A stretch of DNA of 64,000 bases from DATKFM01 sp963810485 (GCA_963810485.1 CAWENQ010000006.1:62001-126000), one strand, 5' to 3'; counted from the stretch's first letter, positions 34,887 to 45,801 are shown. Notes: generated by a model not told the origin, from the sequence alone. Program-made: numbers and translations.

Positions 34887-36005
34887 TTACATGCCGCCAG
34901 CTTCGGCGTACTTGCCGTCCTTGAACACGTACCAGACATAAGCGGCCGAGGTCAGGTCGCCCTTGGCATCAAAGCCGAGCTTGCCGATCACGGTGTCCCA
35001 GTCGTGGCTGCGCAGAGTTTCCGCAACCTTGGCGGAGTCGGTCGTGCCGGCTTCCGTCACGGCAGCGGCCCATACCTGCACGGCCGCGTAGGTGCTCAGC
35101 GTGTAGCCTTCCGGCTCGAAGCCCTCGGCGCGGAAGGACTCAACCACCGCCTTGGCTGACGGCAGGTTGCGGGCTTCCGCCGCATTGGTGAACATCACGC
35201 CATCGGACGAGGCGCCCGCCAGCGTGGCGAACTCCTGCGTGTTGAGCGAGTTGCCCGACAGCAGCGCTGCATTGAGGCCCTGTTCGCGGGCCTGCTTGAC
35301 GATGAGGGCCGCCTCGGGATGATAGCCGCCGAAGTAGATCACATCGATCTTGGCTTCCTTCATCTTCGTCACGAGCGCGGTGTAGTCCTGCTCGCCGGCA
35401 GTAATCGCCTCGTACATCGCCTCATTCTGGCCGGCGGTGTTCATCGCCGCCTTCGTCAGGTCGGCGAGACCCTGGCCGTACTGAGACTTGTCGTGAACGA
35501 TCGCGACGTTCTTGCCCTTGAAGTGTTCGGCAATCCAGGGACCGGCGAAGGAGCCCTGCTGATCGTCACGGCCGCAGGTGCGGAACGTGAGATTGCTTGG
35601 CGCTTCATCAGTGAACTTCGGATTGGTCGAAGCCGGCGTGATCTGCAGGATGCCTTCCTCGGCATAGACGCTGGAAGCCGGGATCGACGAACCTGAGCAG
35701 AAGTGACCGGCCACGAACACGACGCCCTTGGCCACAAGATCATTGGCCACGATCGGCGCTTGTTTCGGATCGCACTGGTCGTCGCCCTTTTCCAGCTTGA
35801 TCTGCTTGCCCATGACGCCGCCGGCCTTGTTGAGATCGGCCACCGCCTTCTCAGCGCCACGTGCGAGCTGCGCGCCAAACTCGGCGAGATCGCCGGTGAT
35901 CGGACCGGCCATGCCGATTGTGATGTCCTCGGCTTTGGCCGTCGTCACGCTCAACGCCGTCGCGAGCGCGGCTGCGGCGAGCAACGGGAATTTGACTTTT
36001 TGCAT
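34887..36005 (-). CDS. livJ: Branched-chain amino acid ABC transporter, substrate-binding protein
   Basis: A 372-residue periplasmic binding protein (type I fold). A signal peptide ends near VTTAKA-EDI at residue 25. The binding-cleft residues include IGMAGPITGDLAEFGAQ, GHFCSGSSIPASSVY with a cysteine pair shared with LivJ/BraC (C at 88 and near 107), and FGGYHPEAALIVKQA. It delivers Leu/Ile/Val-type substrates to the membrane complex encoded just upstream in its direction. A 220-base spacer separates it from the DUF6867-type gene, so it may have its own promoter. Confidence 0.93.
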   Translation of the reverse strand: MQKVKFPLLAAAALATALSVTTAKAEDITIGMAGPITGDLAEFGAQLARGAEKAVADLNKAGGVMGKQIKLEKGDDQCDPKQAPIVANDLVAKGVVFVAGHFCSGSSIPASSVYAEEGILQITPASTNPKFTDEAPSNLTFRTCGRDDQQGSFAGPWIAEHFKGKNVAIVHDKSQYGQGLADLTKAAMNTAGQNEAMYEAITAGEQDYTALVTKMKEAKIDVIYFGGYHPEAALIVKQAREQGLNAALLSGNSLNTQEFATLAGASSDGVMFTNAAEARNLPSAKAVVESFRAEGFEPEGYTLSTYAAVQVWAAAVTEAGTTDSAKVAETLRSHDWDTVIGKLGFDAKGDLTSAAYVWYVFKDGKYAEAGGM

Positions 36006-36224
36006 TCAGACTTCTCCCTGATCGATTGAAAAGGTGCCGATCGGATGACCGGCCCTGTACTTGGAATCTCTAGACGTCCTCCAGAGCTGCCCGCAAAACG
36101 CGAGTTGCCGTAATACTATCATGCAGCAACAGAGGGGCAATTCCTTCGCACACTTGTTTCGCGAAGCCGGCCACGATCAATCCTGAAGCGCCGCCCCGCA
36201 AAATTCTCTCAACACATTGTTAAT

Positions 36225-36611
36225 TCAGGATATTTCGCGCCAGCTCAACAGGCCGGCGCGTTGATAGAGCCAGGGGTACTGCGCCACCATCTTCTGCGCG
36301 AGCGTGATCCGGTAGGCGAGCAGCGCTATGCCGATCAAGACCGCGGTCTGCAGGACATAGGACAGCAGATTGATCGGATCGTCGGCGATGAAGAAATAGT
36401 GGAACAGGCGGTTGGCGACCCCCAGCAGCAGTCCATAGGCGACATTCTGCCAGGCGGGACGCCACGTCTCCGCCAGGGCCCGCCCCATCATCATCGCGCC
36501 GAAACCGAAAACGATGATGGTCAACAGGATGAAGCCAACCCAGCTGCTGCCCAGCGGGTCATCGAAGTTCAGTATCCGATGCGAAAACGACTGTGCTGCC
36601 CAATCTTCCAT
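36225..36611 (-). CDS. Small membrane protein of the liv cluster (DUF6867-like)
   Basis: A 128-residue protein with three hydrophobic segments (near residues 24-42, 52-70 and 80-100). It has a C-terminal YPWLYQRAGLLSWREIS. Related alphaproteobacteria carry a protein of this size next to livF, which I recall as DUF6867. It follows livF by 17 bases, so it is probably part of the transporter operon. No function is established; an accessory role in the transporter is inferred from position only. Confidence 0.75.
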   Translation of the reverse strand: MEDWAAQSFSHRILNFDDPLGSSWVGFILLTIIVFGFGAMMMGRALAETWRPAWQNVAYGLLLGVANRLFHYFFIADDPINLLSYVLQTAVLIGIALLAYRITLAQKMVAQYPWLYQRAGLLSWREIS

Positions 36612-36628
36612 CGCTGCCGTTCCCGATC

Positions 36629-37340
<712 letters not shown>

Positions 37341-37350
37341 GTGCGGCGCC

Positions 37351-38214
37351 TCATGACTGCATCCCCAGATCCTTGGCAACCTCCGGCGGCAGTTCCTCGT
37401 CCTCCGCCTCGCCGAGATAGGCGCGGATGACGTTGGCGTCGGAGCGGATCTGCGCCGGCGTGCCGTCGGCGATCTTGCGGCCATAGTCGAGCACGACGAT
37501 ATGGTCGGAGATTCCCATCACCACGCTCATGTCATGCTCGATCAGCAGGATGCCGATCTTCTGCTCGTCGCGGATGCGCAGCAGCAGTTGGTTCAGCGCC
37601 GCGGATTCGTTGGCATTGAGGCCCGCCGCCGGCTCGTCGAGGCAGAGCAGCACCGGATCGGTGCACATGGCGCGGGCGATCTCCAGGCGGCGCTGGTCGC
37701 CATAGGGCAGGCTCGCCGCCGGCCAGTCCGCCTTGGCGATCAGGCCCACGCGCTCCAGCCAATGCGGGCGATCTCGACCGCATCGCGCTCCGCCCGCCGA
37801 TAGCCGGCCAGGCCGAACAGCCCGTTGACGCGTACAGCCGGAAGCGCGCATCAGCTTGTTGTGCTGCGCGACCATCAGGTTCTCCAGCGTCGACATGCCG
37901 CCGAACAGGCGGATGTTCTGGAACGTCCGCGCGACATGGGCCTTCTGCGAAATGCGGAAGCCGTCGAGTTGCTCCAGCAGGAAGCTGCCATGGCCCGCGT
38001 TCAGCGTGAGCCGGCCGACGGTCGGCTTGTAGAAACCGGTGAGGCAATTGAACACCGTGGTTTTGCCGGCACCGTTCGGCCCGATCAGCGCAGTGATCAG
38101 CCCGGGCGGTGCGTCGAACGACACGTCATCGATCGCCACCAGGCCGCCAAATCGCATGGTCAGATGCTCGACCGCGAGCAGCGGTGTGCCATTCATGCCG
38201 GATGCCGCCGTCAT
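37351..38214 (-). CDS. livG: LivG-type ABC ATPase with a locally shifted segment
   Basis: A 287-residue frame open throughout. Walker A is IGPNGAGKTT near residue 44, the Q-loop region is ARTFQNIRLF, and Walker B is VLLCLDEPAAGL. The signature segment reads SLPYGDQRRLEIARAM, as usual for LivG. Between residues 126 and 156 (about 37750-37840) the amino acids look foreign, while another frame supplies a normal NGLFGLAGYRRAERDA-type stretch. Two compensating indels are therefore likely. Start ATG overlaps the livM stop. Confidence 0.88.
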   Translation of the reverse strand: MTAASGMNGTPLLAVEHLTMRFGGLVAIDDVSFDAPPGLITALIGPNGAGKTTVFNCLTGFYKPTVGRLTLNAGHGSFLLEQLDGFRISQKAHVARTFQNIRLFGGMSTLENLMVAQHNKLMRASGCTRQRAVRPGRLSAGGARCGRDRPHWLERVGLIAKADWPAASLPYGDQRRLEIARAMCTDPVLLCLDEPAAGLNANESAALNQLLLRIRDEQKIGILLIEHDMSVVMGISDHIVVLDYGRKIADGTPAQIRSDANVIRAYLGEAEDEELPPEVAKDLGMQS

Positions 38215-39742
38215 TTCTTCTTGGTGTCCGGCGGCGGTCCGCCCGACGGATGCAGCCGGATCGTCGGCTCGCGATGGGCCAGCAAGCCACCCGGCCGCCA
38301 GATCATGATCAGCACCATGCCGATGCCGAAGGCGAGCATGCGGTACTCCGAGAGCTCGCGGAACAGCTCGGGCACGCCGATCAGCACCGATGCCGCCAGC
38401 ACGATGCCGACCTGGCTGCCGAGGCCGCCGAGCACGACGATCGCCAGGATGATCGCCGATTCCAGGAACACGAAGCTCTCCGGGCTGATGAAGGCGTTGC
38501 GCACGGCGAAGAAGGAGCCGGCGAAGCCGCCGAACATGGCGCCGACGGCAAAGGCCGTCAGCTTGGTGTTCGTCGGATTGATGCCGAGCGCGCGGCAGGC
38601 CGTTTCATCCTCGCGCAAGGCCTCCCAGGCGCGGCCAAGCGGCAGCTTGCGGATGCGGAGGGTAAAGAAGTTCACCGCGCAGCGCCGCCAGCAGCACGAG
38701 GTAGTAGAGGAAGATGACCCGGTGATTGGGATTATATTCGATGCCGAAGAACTTGCTGAAGCTGGTTACGCCTTCGGGGACGTTGCGCTCCATCGGCAGG
38801 CCGAAGAAGCTGGCGCGCGGAACCCTGTTGATGCCGTTCGGACCGCCGGTCAAAGACCGCCAATTGACGATGATGATGCGGATCATCTCGCCGAAGCCGA
38901 GCGTGACGATCGCCAGGTAGTCGCCGCGCAATCGCAAAACGGGAAAACCGAGCAACACGCCGAAAGTCGCGGCCAGAAGTCCCGCGAGCGGCAGGCAGAC
39001 CCAGAAGCTCCAGCCGAGATAGACCGAAGCCATCGCATAGGTGTAGGCACCGACCGCGTAGAACGCGACATAGCCGAGGTCCAGCAGGCCGGCGAGGCCG
39101 ACGACGATGTTCAGTCCCCAGCCGAGCATGATGTAGGTCAGGACGATGGTGCAGATATCGATGATCTTCTTTTCCTGGGTGCGATCGCCCAGCGGCAGCC
39201 AGGGTAGCGCAATGGCAAGCACGATCATGCCCGCGCCGATCCAGGGCATGGCCCGCTGGACGGCTTCGGCGACAGTTCTTGCTGACCACGACCTGACCGC
39301 GCGCTAGCGCGCGTTGCCGGCGCATCTCCTGCGACGAGCGCAGGAAGATGGCCACGGGGATGATCAGCGAGCCCCAATTGATGATCATCGAATTGAACGG
39401 CAGGAACTCCTTTGGAATGAGGTCCCGTTCCTGCACGAGCAGCAGCAGCAACAGCAGCACAGACACGCCGCCCGCGACGATGACGCCAACCTGCGGCCGT
39501 CCCGCCCGCAATTGGCTGATCACCAGGCTGCCGACGAACACGCCGATCGTGGCGATGAAGACTTCCTTATAGCGCGTGGTGAAATCCAGGGCGCCGGTGC
39601 TGCTGACGGTTTCGATGCCGACGATCAACGATGCCAGGAGAAACGTAATCACACCGGCAGCGACCGCCTGCTTCAGCATCTCCTGCGTCACCGCCGAGGC
39701 TTCGGCCTGCTTTGCCGCTACGGTCTCCTGCATCAGCGCCAT
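38211..39742 (-). pseudogene. livM: LivM permease with N-terminal membrane extension, frame broken twice
   Basis: Three minus-strand frames make one LivM of about 509 residues. The first 150 form an extra domain with several helices, of the kind called DUF3382 in LivM proteins, and a basic linker. The permease core follows: LGWGLNIVVGLAGLLDLGYVAFYAVGAY, GFPVLRLRGDYLAIVTLGFGEM, then the EAA-like loop GRAWEALREDETACRALGIN. Breaks lie near 39275 and near 38680, and the total length is consistent with two extra bases. It overlaps livG and follows livH by three bases. Confidence 0.88.
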
Positions 39743-39745
39743 CGC

Positions 39746-40682
39746 CTAGACCTTCTCGATTTCCGGCTTGCCGAGGAGCCCGGTCGGCCGGAAGATCAGC
39801 ACGAGAACCAGAACGCCGAATGCCGCGACGTCCTTGTAGTCGGCGGCGACATAGCCGGAGAAGAACACCTCGATGAAGCCGAGCAGCAATCCGCCGAGCA
39901 TGGCGCCGGGAAGCGAGCCGACGCCGCCCAGCACGGCGGCGCTGAACGCTTTGATGCCGGCGACGAAGCCGATGTAGAAATCGATGAACCCGTAGTAGAG
40001 CGTCACCATCAAGCCGGCGACACAGGCCAGGGCCGCGCCGAGCACGAAGGTCAGCGAAATCGTGCGATCAATGTTGACGCCCAGCAGCGACGCCATCTTC
40101 ATGTCCTGCTCGCAGGCGCGCTGCTGCCGGCCGAGCGAAGTGTGGCGGATCACCATGGTGAAGCCGAGCATCAGCGCCACGGTGATCAAGATGATCATGA
40201 TCTGCTCATGGGTGATCTGCGAGGTTATGCCCTCCGCTTCCGCCAGCATGACTTTGCCGAACTGTTCGTCCGTCGCATGGGGCAGCGGCTTGCCGCGCGC
40301 GCCCTGCAGCAGCAGCACGTAGTTCTGCAGGATGATCGACATGCCGATCGCCGAGATCAGCGGCGCCAGGCGCGTCGAACCTCGCAAGGGCCGATAGGCG
40401 ATGCGTTCAACGCTCCAGCCATAGAGCGCCGTGAGCGAGACGCCGATGATCAGCACCACCACCAGCGCCAGCGGCACCCAGGTGATGCCGAGGAATCCAA
40501 GGACGAGAATGACGATCAGCGAGTGAAAGGCGCCGATCATGTAGATGTCGCCATGGGCGAAATTGATCATGCCGATGATGCCATAGACCATCGTGTAGCC
40601 GATGGCGATCAGCCCGTAGACCGATCCAAGAGTCAGGCCATTGATGACTTGCTGCAGGAACGTGACCTATCTCGGCCGTCAT
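39746..40682 (-). CDS. livH: LivH permease, N-terminus shifted by one base
   Basis: A LivH of 311 residues if one G of the GG pair near 40666 is dropped. The start then reads MTAEIVTFLQQVINGLTLGS. As given, the first 30 codons are out of frame with the rest and the intact frame begins only at ATG 40591. The core has NFAHGDIYMIGAF, YRPLRGSTRLAPLISAIGMS and the cytosolic EAA-type RQQRACEQDMKMASLLGV. Eight helices are predicted. It lies directly upstream of livM, with a 250-base gap from a second livH-like gene. Confidence 0.88.
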
Positions 40683-40933
40683 TCAGATTTCTCCATGCGG
40701 CCGGGCTGCGGGAGTAGCAGCGATGAGTAAACGCGAGAAGTCAGCCCGAAAGCGCGGGCGATGCAATTGCCACCGCCTGCGACAGGACGCACGTCACAAT
40801 TCGGACTCCCAAACTTGGCCTCGGTTTATTTAGTCGTTCTTCTTGTCTTGACCCTATATTATGGGGCGGGGCCGCCTCGCAAGCCGAAAGTGGGTATTGT
40901 CTCCGCACAATAGAACCGTTTCAGATGCGGCCC

Positions 40934-42362
40934 CTAGGGCCGCTCGTCAGCCGTTTGCGTCCGCAGCGTCCCCAGCAGGCCCGCGGGACGTAGCAGCAAA
41001 ATCAGCACCAGGAGCGCGAATACGGCGATATCCTTCCATTGCGAGCCGAGAAAGGCCGCCGTGAAGCATTCGACCACGGCGATGATCAGGGCGCCCAGGA
41101 AGGCGCCGGGCAGCGAGCCGATGCCGCCCACCAGCGCCGCGGTCAGCGCCTTGAAGCCGATCAGCGTGCCCATATGGAAATTGATCACGCCATATTGAAG
41201 ACCGGCGAACACGCCGCCGGCACCGGCCAACCCGCCGCCCATCACGAAGGTTAGGCCAATGATCCTGTTGACGTCCACGCCCAGCAGCGCCGCCATCCTC
41301 GGATCCTGGGCGCAGGCCCGCTGGCTGCGGCCGAAGTCGCTGCGTTGGCTGAGCCGCCAGAGCAGTCGCTGCGATAATAATCGTGCCCAGGGCGACGACG
41401 AGATGCCCCTTGCTGAGATAGATGTCGAAGCCATGTCCGGTGACGATCGGCCAGGTGGTCAGGTCCTTCGTCAGGAGATAGCGCGTCTTCGGACCCTGCA
41501 GCAGCCGCACGCTGTCCTTCATGGAGATCGAGAGGCCGATGGCAGCGATCAATGCCGCTGTCGTCGGCATGCCGCGCATCGGCAAGAAGACAAGCTTGTC
41601 CATCGCCCAGCCGGCGGCGCCCATGATCACGCAAGCGCCGGCGCCGACCAGCAGCACTGCGGCGATGCCGACCGAGCCGAAATAGTACGCGAACACGATT
41701 GATGCGACGTAAGCGGTAAAGGCGCCGAACATGTAGAGATCGCCGAAGGCGAAATTGATCACCCGCGTGATGCCATAGACCAGGGTGAACCCGATGGCGA
41801 TCAGCGCATAGACGCAGCCGAGATTAATGGCGTTGATCGTCTGCTGCAGCACATACAGGGCGCGGCCCCTTGCCGTATCCGATTCCGGATCGAAGTCCTG
41901 CGGCTGATACTGCATGAGACGCAGCATTTTGTAGAGTTGCTGGATGTCATAGCGGCGCATCACGCCGAACTCGCTGGAATCCAGCTGGGTCATCTGCCAG
42001 GCGTCTTCGGCCGAATTCCGCGGCAGGAACCAGCAGATCATCCAGCCCTCCTTGATCGCCGGAGTGCCAGTCGACTCTGTCGCCGCAGGTGCGCGCCAAT
42101 CCAGCCGCACGCCGAAGGGCTGCGCCGCTCCTTGATCCTGAAGCGCGATGGCAACACCCAGCGGCGCTTTCACGAAGGCCGGCATCAGCTCCTGACAGCG
42201 GCGGACGGCTTCCTCGTTGCCGGTCGCGGTCGCTTGCGCCACGGACGGGAAGAACACGTAGAAGGCAATCGCCACTGCAAACGCAAGATGCCACGCCGCG
42301 CCGCCGGCCATACCTGACAGGCGACTGAGAACGGCGGACTTGCGTTGACATGCAACCATCAA
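40934..42362 (-). pseudogene. Second LivH-like permease with fused periplasmic N-terminal domain, frame broken once
   Basis: About 475 residues when one base near 41366 is removed (IIIAALLWRLSQRSDFGR). A signal-like helix at residues 24-45 (AVAIAFYVFFPSVAQA) is followed by a soluble region of about 130 residues. A LivH permease domain follows: LGCVYALIAIGFTLVYGITRVINFA, LPMRGMPTTAALIAAIGLS and RACAQDPRMAALLGVD. A periplasmic N-terminal domain on a LivH-type permease recalls UrtB of urea transporters. Its companion ATPases are not separate here, so it may share LivMGF with livH. Confidence 0.85.
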
Positions 42363-42395
42363 TAATAAAATAGATGGTTACAGGGCCGAACGCAA

Positions 42396-43058
42396 ATGCA
42401 CGCGCAAACTGAAACATCGACGCCGCCGAAGAGCCGGGCCGGCAGCCTGCACCTGCTCAGCGGCCGCCTCTGTCTCGATTTCGCGAACACAACAAGCGGG
42501 CGCGGTGGCCCGCAATGTCTGGAGCATCTCCATCAATACCAGCATCTGCTGCAATGGTGCCGGCATACCCGCCTCCTGTCGGCCGCCCAGGCCAGCCGCC
42601 TCGACCGTGCCGCAAGCCGCAGGCCGGCCAGGGCGGCCCGCGTCCTGCAGCAGGCCAAGCTGCTGCGGGAGGCGATCTATTCCATCGGCGTTGCCATCAA
42701 AAGCGGCCGCTCGCCCGCGGCGGGACTTGCCGCCCTCAATGGCGCTCTTGCCGCCACCGAAGGGCAACGCCAGATAGTGGCGTCCGATGGCGCGTTTGCC
42801 TGGAAATGGCAGGCCGGACCGGCCGATCTCGGCTGGATGCTCGGGCCGATTGCCCTCTCAGCGGCTGAGCTCCTGGTGAACCTGGACCGGCGGCGCCTCA
42901 AGCAATGCGCCGGTTTGCATTGCGGCTGGTTCTTCCTGGATGAAACCAGGAGCCGCACCCGGCGCTGGTGCGACATGCGGGTCTGCGGCAGCCGGGCCAA
43001 GACGCGCCGCTTCCGCCAGCGGCAACGGGGCCGGGTTGGGTCCGCCGCAAAGTCGTGA
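42396..43058 (+). CDS. ABATE/CGNR zinc-finger transcriptional regulator
   Basis: A 220-residue putative regulator. Residues 20-165 form the helical ABATE (putative stress sensor) region, starting HLLSGRLCLDFANT. The C-terminus is a treble-clef CGNR-type finger: CAGLHCGWFF, then RRWCDMRVCGSRAKTRRFR. The usual CGNR reads CGSR here, while all four cysteines remain. It is divergently transcribed from the fused livH-like gene 33 bases away and lies 43 bases before gcdH, so it may control one or both. Confidence 0.85.
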   Translation: MHAQTETSTPPKSRAGSLHLLSGRLCLDFANTTSGRGGPQCLEHLHQYQHLLQWCRHTRLLSAAQASRLDRAASRRPARAARVLQQAKLLREAIYSIGVAIKSGRSPAAGLAALNGALAATEGQRQIVASDGAFAWKWQAGPADLGWMLGPIALSAAELLVNLDRRRLKQCAGLHCGWFFLDETRSRTRRWCDMRVCGSRAKTRRFRQRQRGRVGSAAKS

Positions 43059-43101
43059 TAAGACTGCGGCAGCCAACAAACCTTGGACCCCGGAGTGATT
43101 C

Positions 43102-44343
43102 ATGAGCGCAGCCCAGAGCGCCGGCGCGGCCGTTTCGGCCGCCGGCAAGTCCGCCTCCCCTACCAGCCGGGCGGAATTCCAATGGGAAGATCCCCTGCTG
43201 CTGGAGGATCAGCTCAGCGAAGATGAGCGGCTGATCCGCGACACCGCGCGGCAATACTGCCAGGACAAGCTGATGCCCCGGATCCTCGAGGCCAACCGGC
43301 ATGAGAAGTTCGACCGCAGCATCATGAACGAGATGGGCGAGCTCGGCCTGCTCGGTGCGACGATCGAAGGCTATGGTTGCTCGGGCGTGAACTATGTCTG
43401 CTACGGGCTGGTGGCGCGCGAGGTGGAACGCGTCGATTCCGGCTACCGCTCGGCGATGAGCGTGCAGTCGAGCCTGGTCATGCATCCCATACAAGCCTAT
43501 GGCACGGAAGCGCAGCGGCAGAAATACCTGCCGCGCCTGGCCAAGGGCGAGATCGTCGGCTGCTTCGGCCTGACCGAGCCCGACGCCGGCTCCGATCCCG
43601 GCGGCATGCGCACCCGCGCCCGCAAGGCCGACGGCGGCTATGTGCTGAAGGGATCCAAGATGTGGATCACCAACTCTCCGGTCGCCGATGTGTTTATCGT
43701 CTGGGCCAAGGACGACGCCGGCGACATCAGGGGCTTCATCCTGGAAAAGGGCATGAAGGGTCTCTCGGCGCCGAAGATTGAAGGAAAATTCTCCCTCCGC
43801 GCGTCGATCACCGGCGAAATCGTCATGGAAGACGTGTTTGTTTCCGAGGATCAGCTATTGCCCAACGTGAAGGGCCTGAAGGGGCCGTTCGGCTGCCTGA
43901 ACAATGCGCGCTACGGCATCTCCTGGGGCGCGCTGGGCGCGGCCGAGTTCTGCTGGCACCAGGCGCGAAATTACACGCTGAACCGCAAGCAGTTCGGCCG
44001 GCCGCTGGCGGCCAACCAGCTGATCCAGAAGAAGCTGGCCGATATGCAGACGGAGATTACCCTGGGACTGCAGGCTTGCCTGCGTCTCGGCCGCCTCAAG
44101 GACGAAGGCCGCGCCGCGCCGGAGATGATCTCCATGCTGAAGCGCAACTCTTGCGGCAAGGCCCTGGATATCGCCCGCGCCGCCCGCGATATGCATGGCG
44201 GCAACGGCATTTCCGACGAGTTCCACGTCATCCGCCATGTGATGAATCTGGAGGCCGTGAACACCTATGAGGGCACGCATGACGTGCACGCGCTCATCCT
44301 CGGCCGGGCGCAAACGGGAATTCAGGCTTTCTCCGGCGGCTGA
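43102..44343 (+). CDS. gcdH: Glutaryl-CoA dehydrogenase
   Basis: A 413-residue acyl-CoA dehydrogenase. Family motifs are GCFGLTEPDAGSDPGGMRT (flavin contact), KMWITNSPVADVFIVWAK and RDMHGGNGISDEFHVIRH. The catalytic glutamate is in NTYEGTHDVHALILGRA near residue 393. The spacing and this terminal motif match GcdH, which converts glutaryl-CoA to crotonyl-CoA in lysine and tryptophan breakdown, better than short-chain acyl-CoA dehydrogenases. The N-terminal 30 residues are low-complexity. Nearby genes do not complete the pathway. Confidence 0.92.
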   Translation: MSAAQSAGAAVSAAGKSASPTSRAEFQWEDPLLLEDQLSEDERLIRDTARQYCQDKLMPRILEANRHEKFDRSIMNEMGELGLLGATIEGYGCSGVNYVCYGLVAREVERVDSGYRSAMSVQSSLVMHPIQAYGTEAQRQKYLPRLAKGEIVGCFGLTEPDAGSDPGGMRTRARKADGGYVLKGSKMWITNSPVADVFIVWAKDDAGDIRGFILEKGMKGLSAPKIEGKFSLRASITGEIVMEDVFVSEDQLLPNVKGLKGPFGCLNNARYGISWGALGAAEFCWHQARNYTLNRKQFGRPLAANQLIQKKLADMQTEITLGLQACLRLGRLKDEGRAAPEMISMLKRNSCGKALDIARAARDMHGGNGISDEFHVIRHVMNLEAVNTYEGTHDVHALILGRAQTGIQAFSGG

Positions 44344-44551
44344 TCGGGGGCCCCCGATGCGGCAATTTTGAATCTTGCAGAACCCTGCCAATTCGGGATG
44401 GATTAAGGCTGTTTCGGGCGTCGGCGCTGGGAACACCGTCGAACCGGGTTAGGGGCCCGGTTAACCTGCATTCGGGATGCCGCGGGGTGGCGTCCTGGTT
44501 GCTGGATTGCGTTTGTTCGGGGGTCTTGGTTTCAAGGGGCAGCTTCAAATC

Positions 44552-45526
44552 ATGGCAGCGAACACTCGGCGGTTCAGTTCGACCGACATGGCGACTCTGC
44601 TCGGCCTGCCGGTGCTCACGGTGCTCGCCTGGGCCACAACAGAGGGCAGCTGGAATCTCCTGGGAAACGCCTTTGCGCCCATGGCCGCGCCCTTCTCCCT
44701 GACGTCATCGAATTTGCCGCAATGCATCGGCGCGCTGCTCGAGCTGCGCGACGGCGCCGTCGGCGGCGCCCGTGTCCTGCGGAATGTCCTGGCGCATCAG
44801 GTCGAAGAGACGCTGCAACTGCTTGCCTGCCACCGCCCGGGCGGCTGGCGGCCGACGACCGAATTGCGCGGCGCCCATAATCTGGTGAGCGCCCTTACGG
44901 CGGGGAATGGCGCCGTTCTGTGGGTCGCCAACTCCGCCTTCGCCTCCCTGGTGGTGAAGATGGCGTTGCACGATGCGGGCTTCAAAATGCATCACCTCAG
45001 CCATCCCCGCCACGGCTTCTCGCCCACGCAGTTCGGCATGCGATGGCTCAATCCGATCAGAACCAGGATTGAGGCGAGGTATCTCGCCAGCCGCGCCGTG
45101 CTGCCGCTGAGCCACAATGCCGGACCCGTGCTGGCCCGCCTCGTCGACCGGCTCAAGGAGGGCGGCGTCGTCTCCGTGACGGCGCAGGCCACGTCGCTGC
45201 GGCCGATCGCGGTACCATTCCTCGGCGGCACGCTGAACCTGGCGCCTGGCGCGCCGGGAATTGCCCATCGCTCCGGCGCGGCACTGCTGCCGGTTTTCAC
45301 GACCAGGGACGCCGTCGACCACCACACCGTTACGATCGAGTCCGCCCTGCCCATGCCGCGCGGATTGCAGAAAGAGCAGGTCTTCGAGCATGCGGCGCAG
45401 GGGTTCGCGCAGCGGCTTGCGTCACAGGTGAGGAATGCGCCCGGCGGCTGGTTTGGCTGGCAGGATGCAAGCGACGCGCGAGTCCGCGCCAGCGAAGCGA
45501 TCAAAATCGGTGCGGCCGCGCAATAG
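44552..45526 (+). CDS. LpxL-like acyltransferase homologue with altered active site
   Basis: A 324-residue protein resembling LpxL/HtrB-family acyltransferases across SLVVKMALHDAGFKMHHLSHP and AVPFLGGTLNLAPG. ATG 44552 follows an AAGGGG site. The family's catalytic HX4D/E box should lie in the strand GAVLWVANSAFASL, but Asn stands where His is expected (compare HLGSFD in the polyene-cluster acyltransferase of this window). It may therefore be inactive, or use another residue. One hydrophobic segment is near the N-terminus. It is not linked to lipid A genes here. Confidence 0.72.
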   Translation: MAANTRRFSSTDMATLLGLPVLTVLAWATTEGSWNLLGNAFAPMAAPFSLTSSNLPQCIGALLELRDGAVGGARVLRNVLAHQVEETLQLLACHRPGGWRPTTELRGAHNLVSALTAGNGAVLWVANSAFASLVVKMALHDAGFKMHHLSHPRHGFSPTQFGMRWLNPIRTRIEARYLASRAVLPLSHNAGPVLARLVDRLKEGGVVSVTAQATSLRPIAVPFLGGTLNLAPGAPGIAHRSGAALLPVFTTRDAVDHHTVTIESALPMPRGLQKEQVFEHAAQGFAQRLASQVRNAPGGWFGWQDASDARVRASEAIKIGAAAQ

Positions 45527-45579
45527 GCGCTGGCGCCGCCCGCGAGTCCCAGCGGCAGCTATCGCCGCAGAATGTCAAA

Positions 45580-45611
45580 CGGGCGGCACCGATCCGGTGC
45601 CGCCCGTTTTT
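45580..45611. terminator. Intrinsic terminator after the LpxL-like gene
   Basis: A 12-bp perfect stem, CGGGCGGCACCG with CGGTGCCGCCCG, around ATC and followed by five T residues. The preceding AAA also serves the minus strand, so it may stop transcripts from both sides, including that of the small peptide gene at 45712-45801. Confidence 0.92.
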
Positions 45612-45711
45612 GATTTTGCTGCTTCCGGACGCAGGTCAGACCGGAAGCCATCTCAATGAATTTGCGACCCAACCCATGGAACAGCGCCTTGGGACAGGCG
45701 CTGTCCGAAGT

Positions 45712-45801
45712 CTAGTGCATCGCCGCGGATAAAACGGCCAAACCAACCAGGAAGAATCCAGCAAAAAGGCCATAAGCAATCGGCATCATACGAGCATTCA
45801 T
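45712..45801 (-). CDS. 29-residue single-pass membrane peptide
   Basis: A short frame with a near-perfect ribosome site (AGGAGGGG, six bases before ATG). The peptide begins MNARMMPIAYGLFAGF and ends in a hydrophobic helix and AAMH. It has one membrane-spanning segment and no charge after residue 4. Such peptides often stabilise membrane complexes. The codons are GC-biased despite AT-rich surroundings and a good terminator lies downstream on its strand. I do not recognise the sequence. Function is unknown. Confidence 0.6.
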   Translation of the reverse strand: MNARMMPIAYGLFAGFFLVGLAVLSAAMH

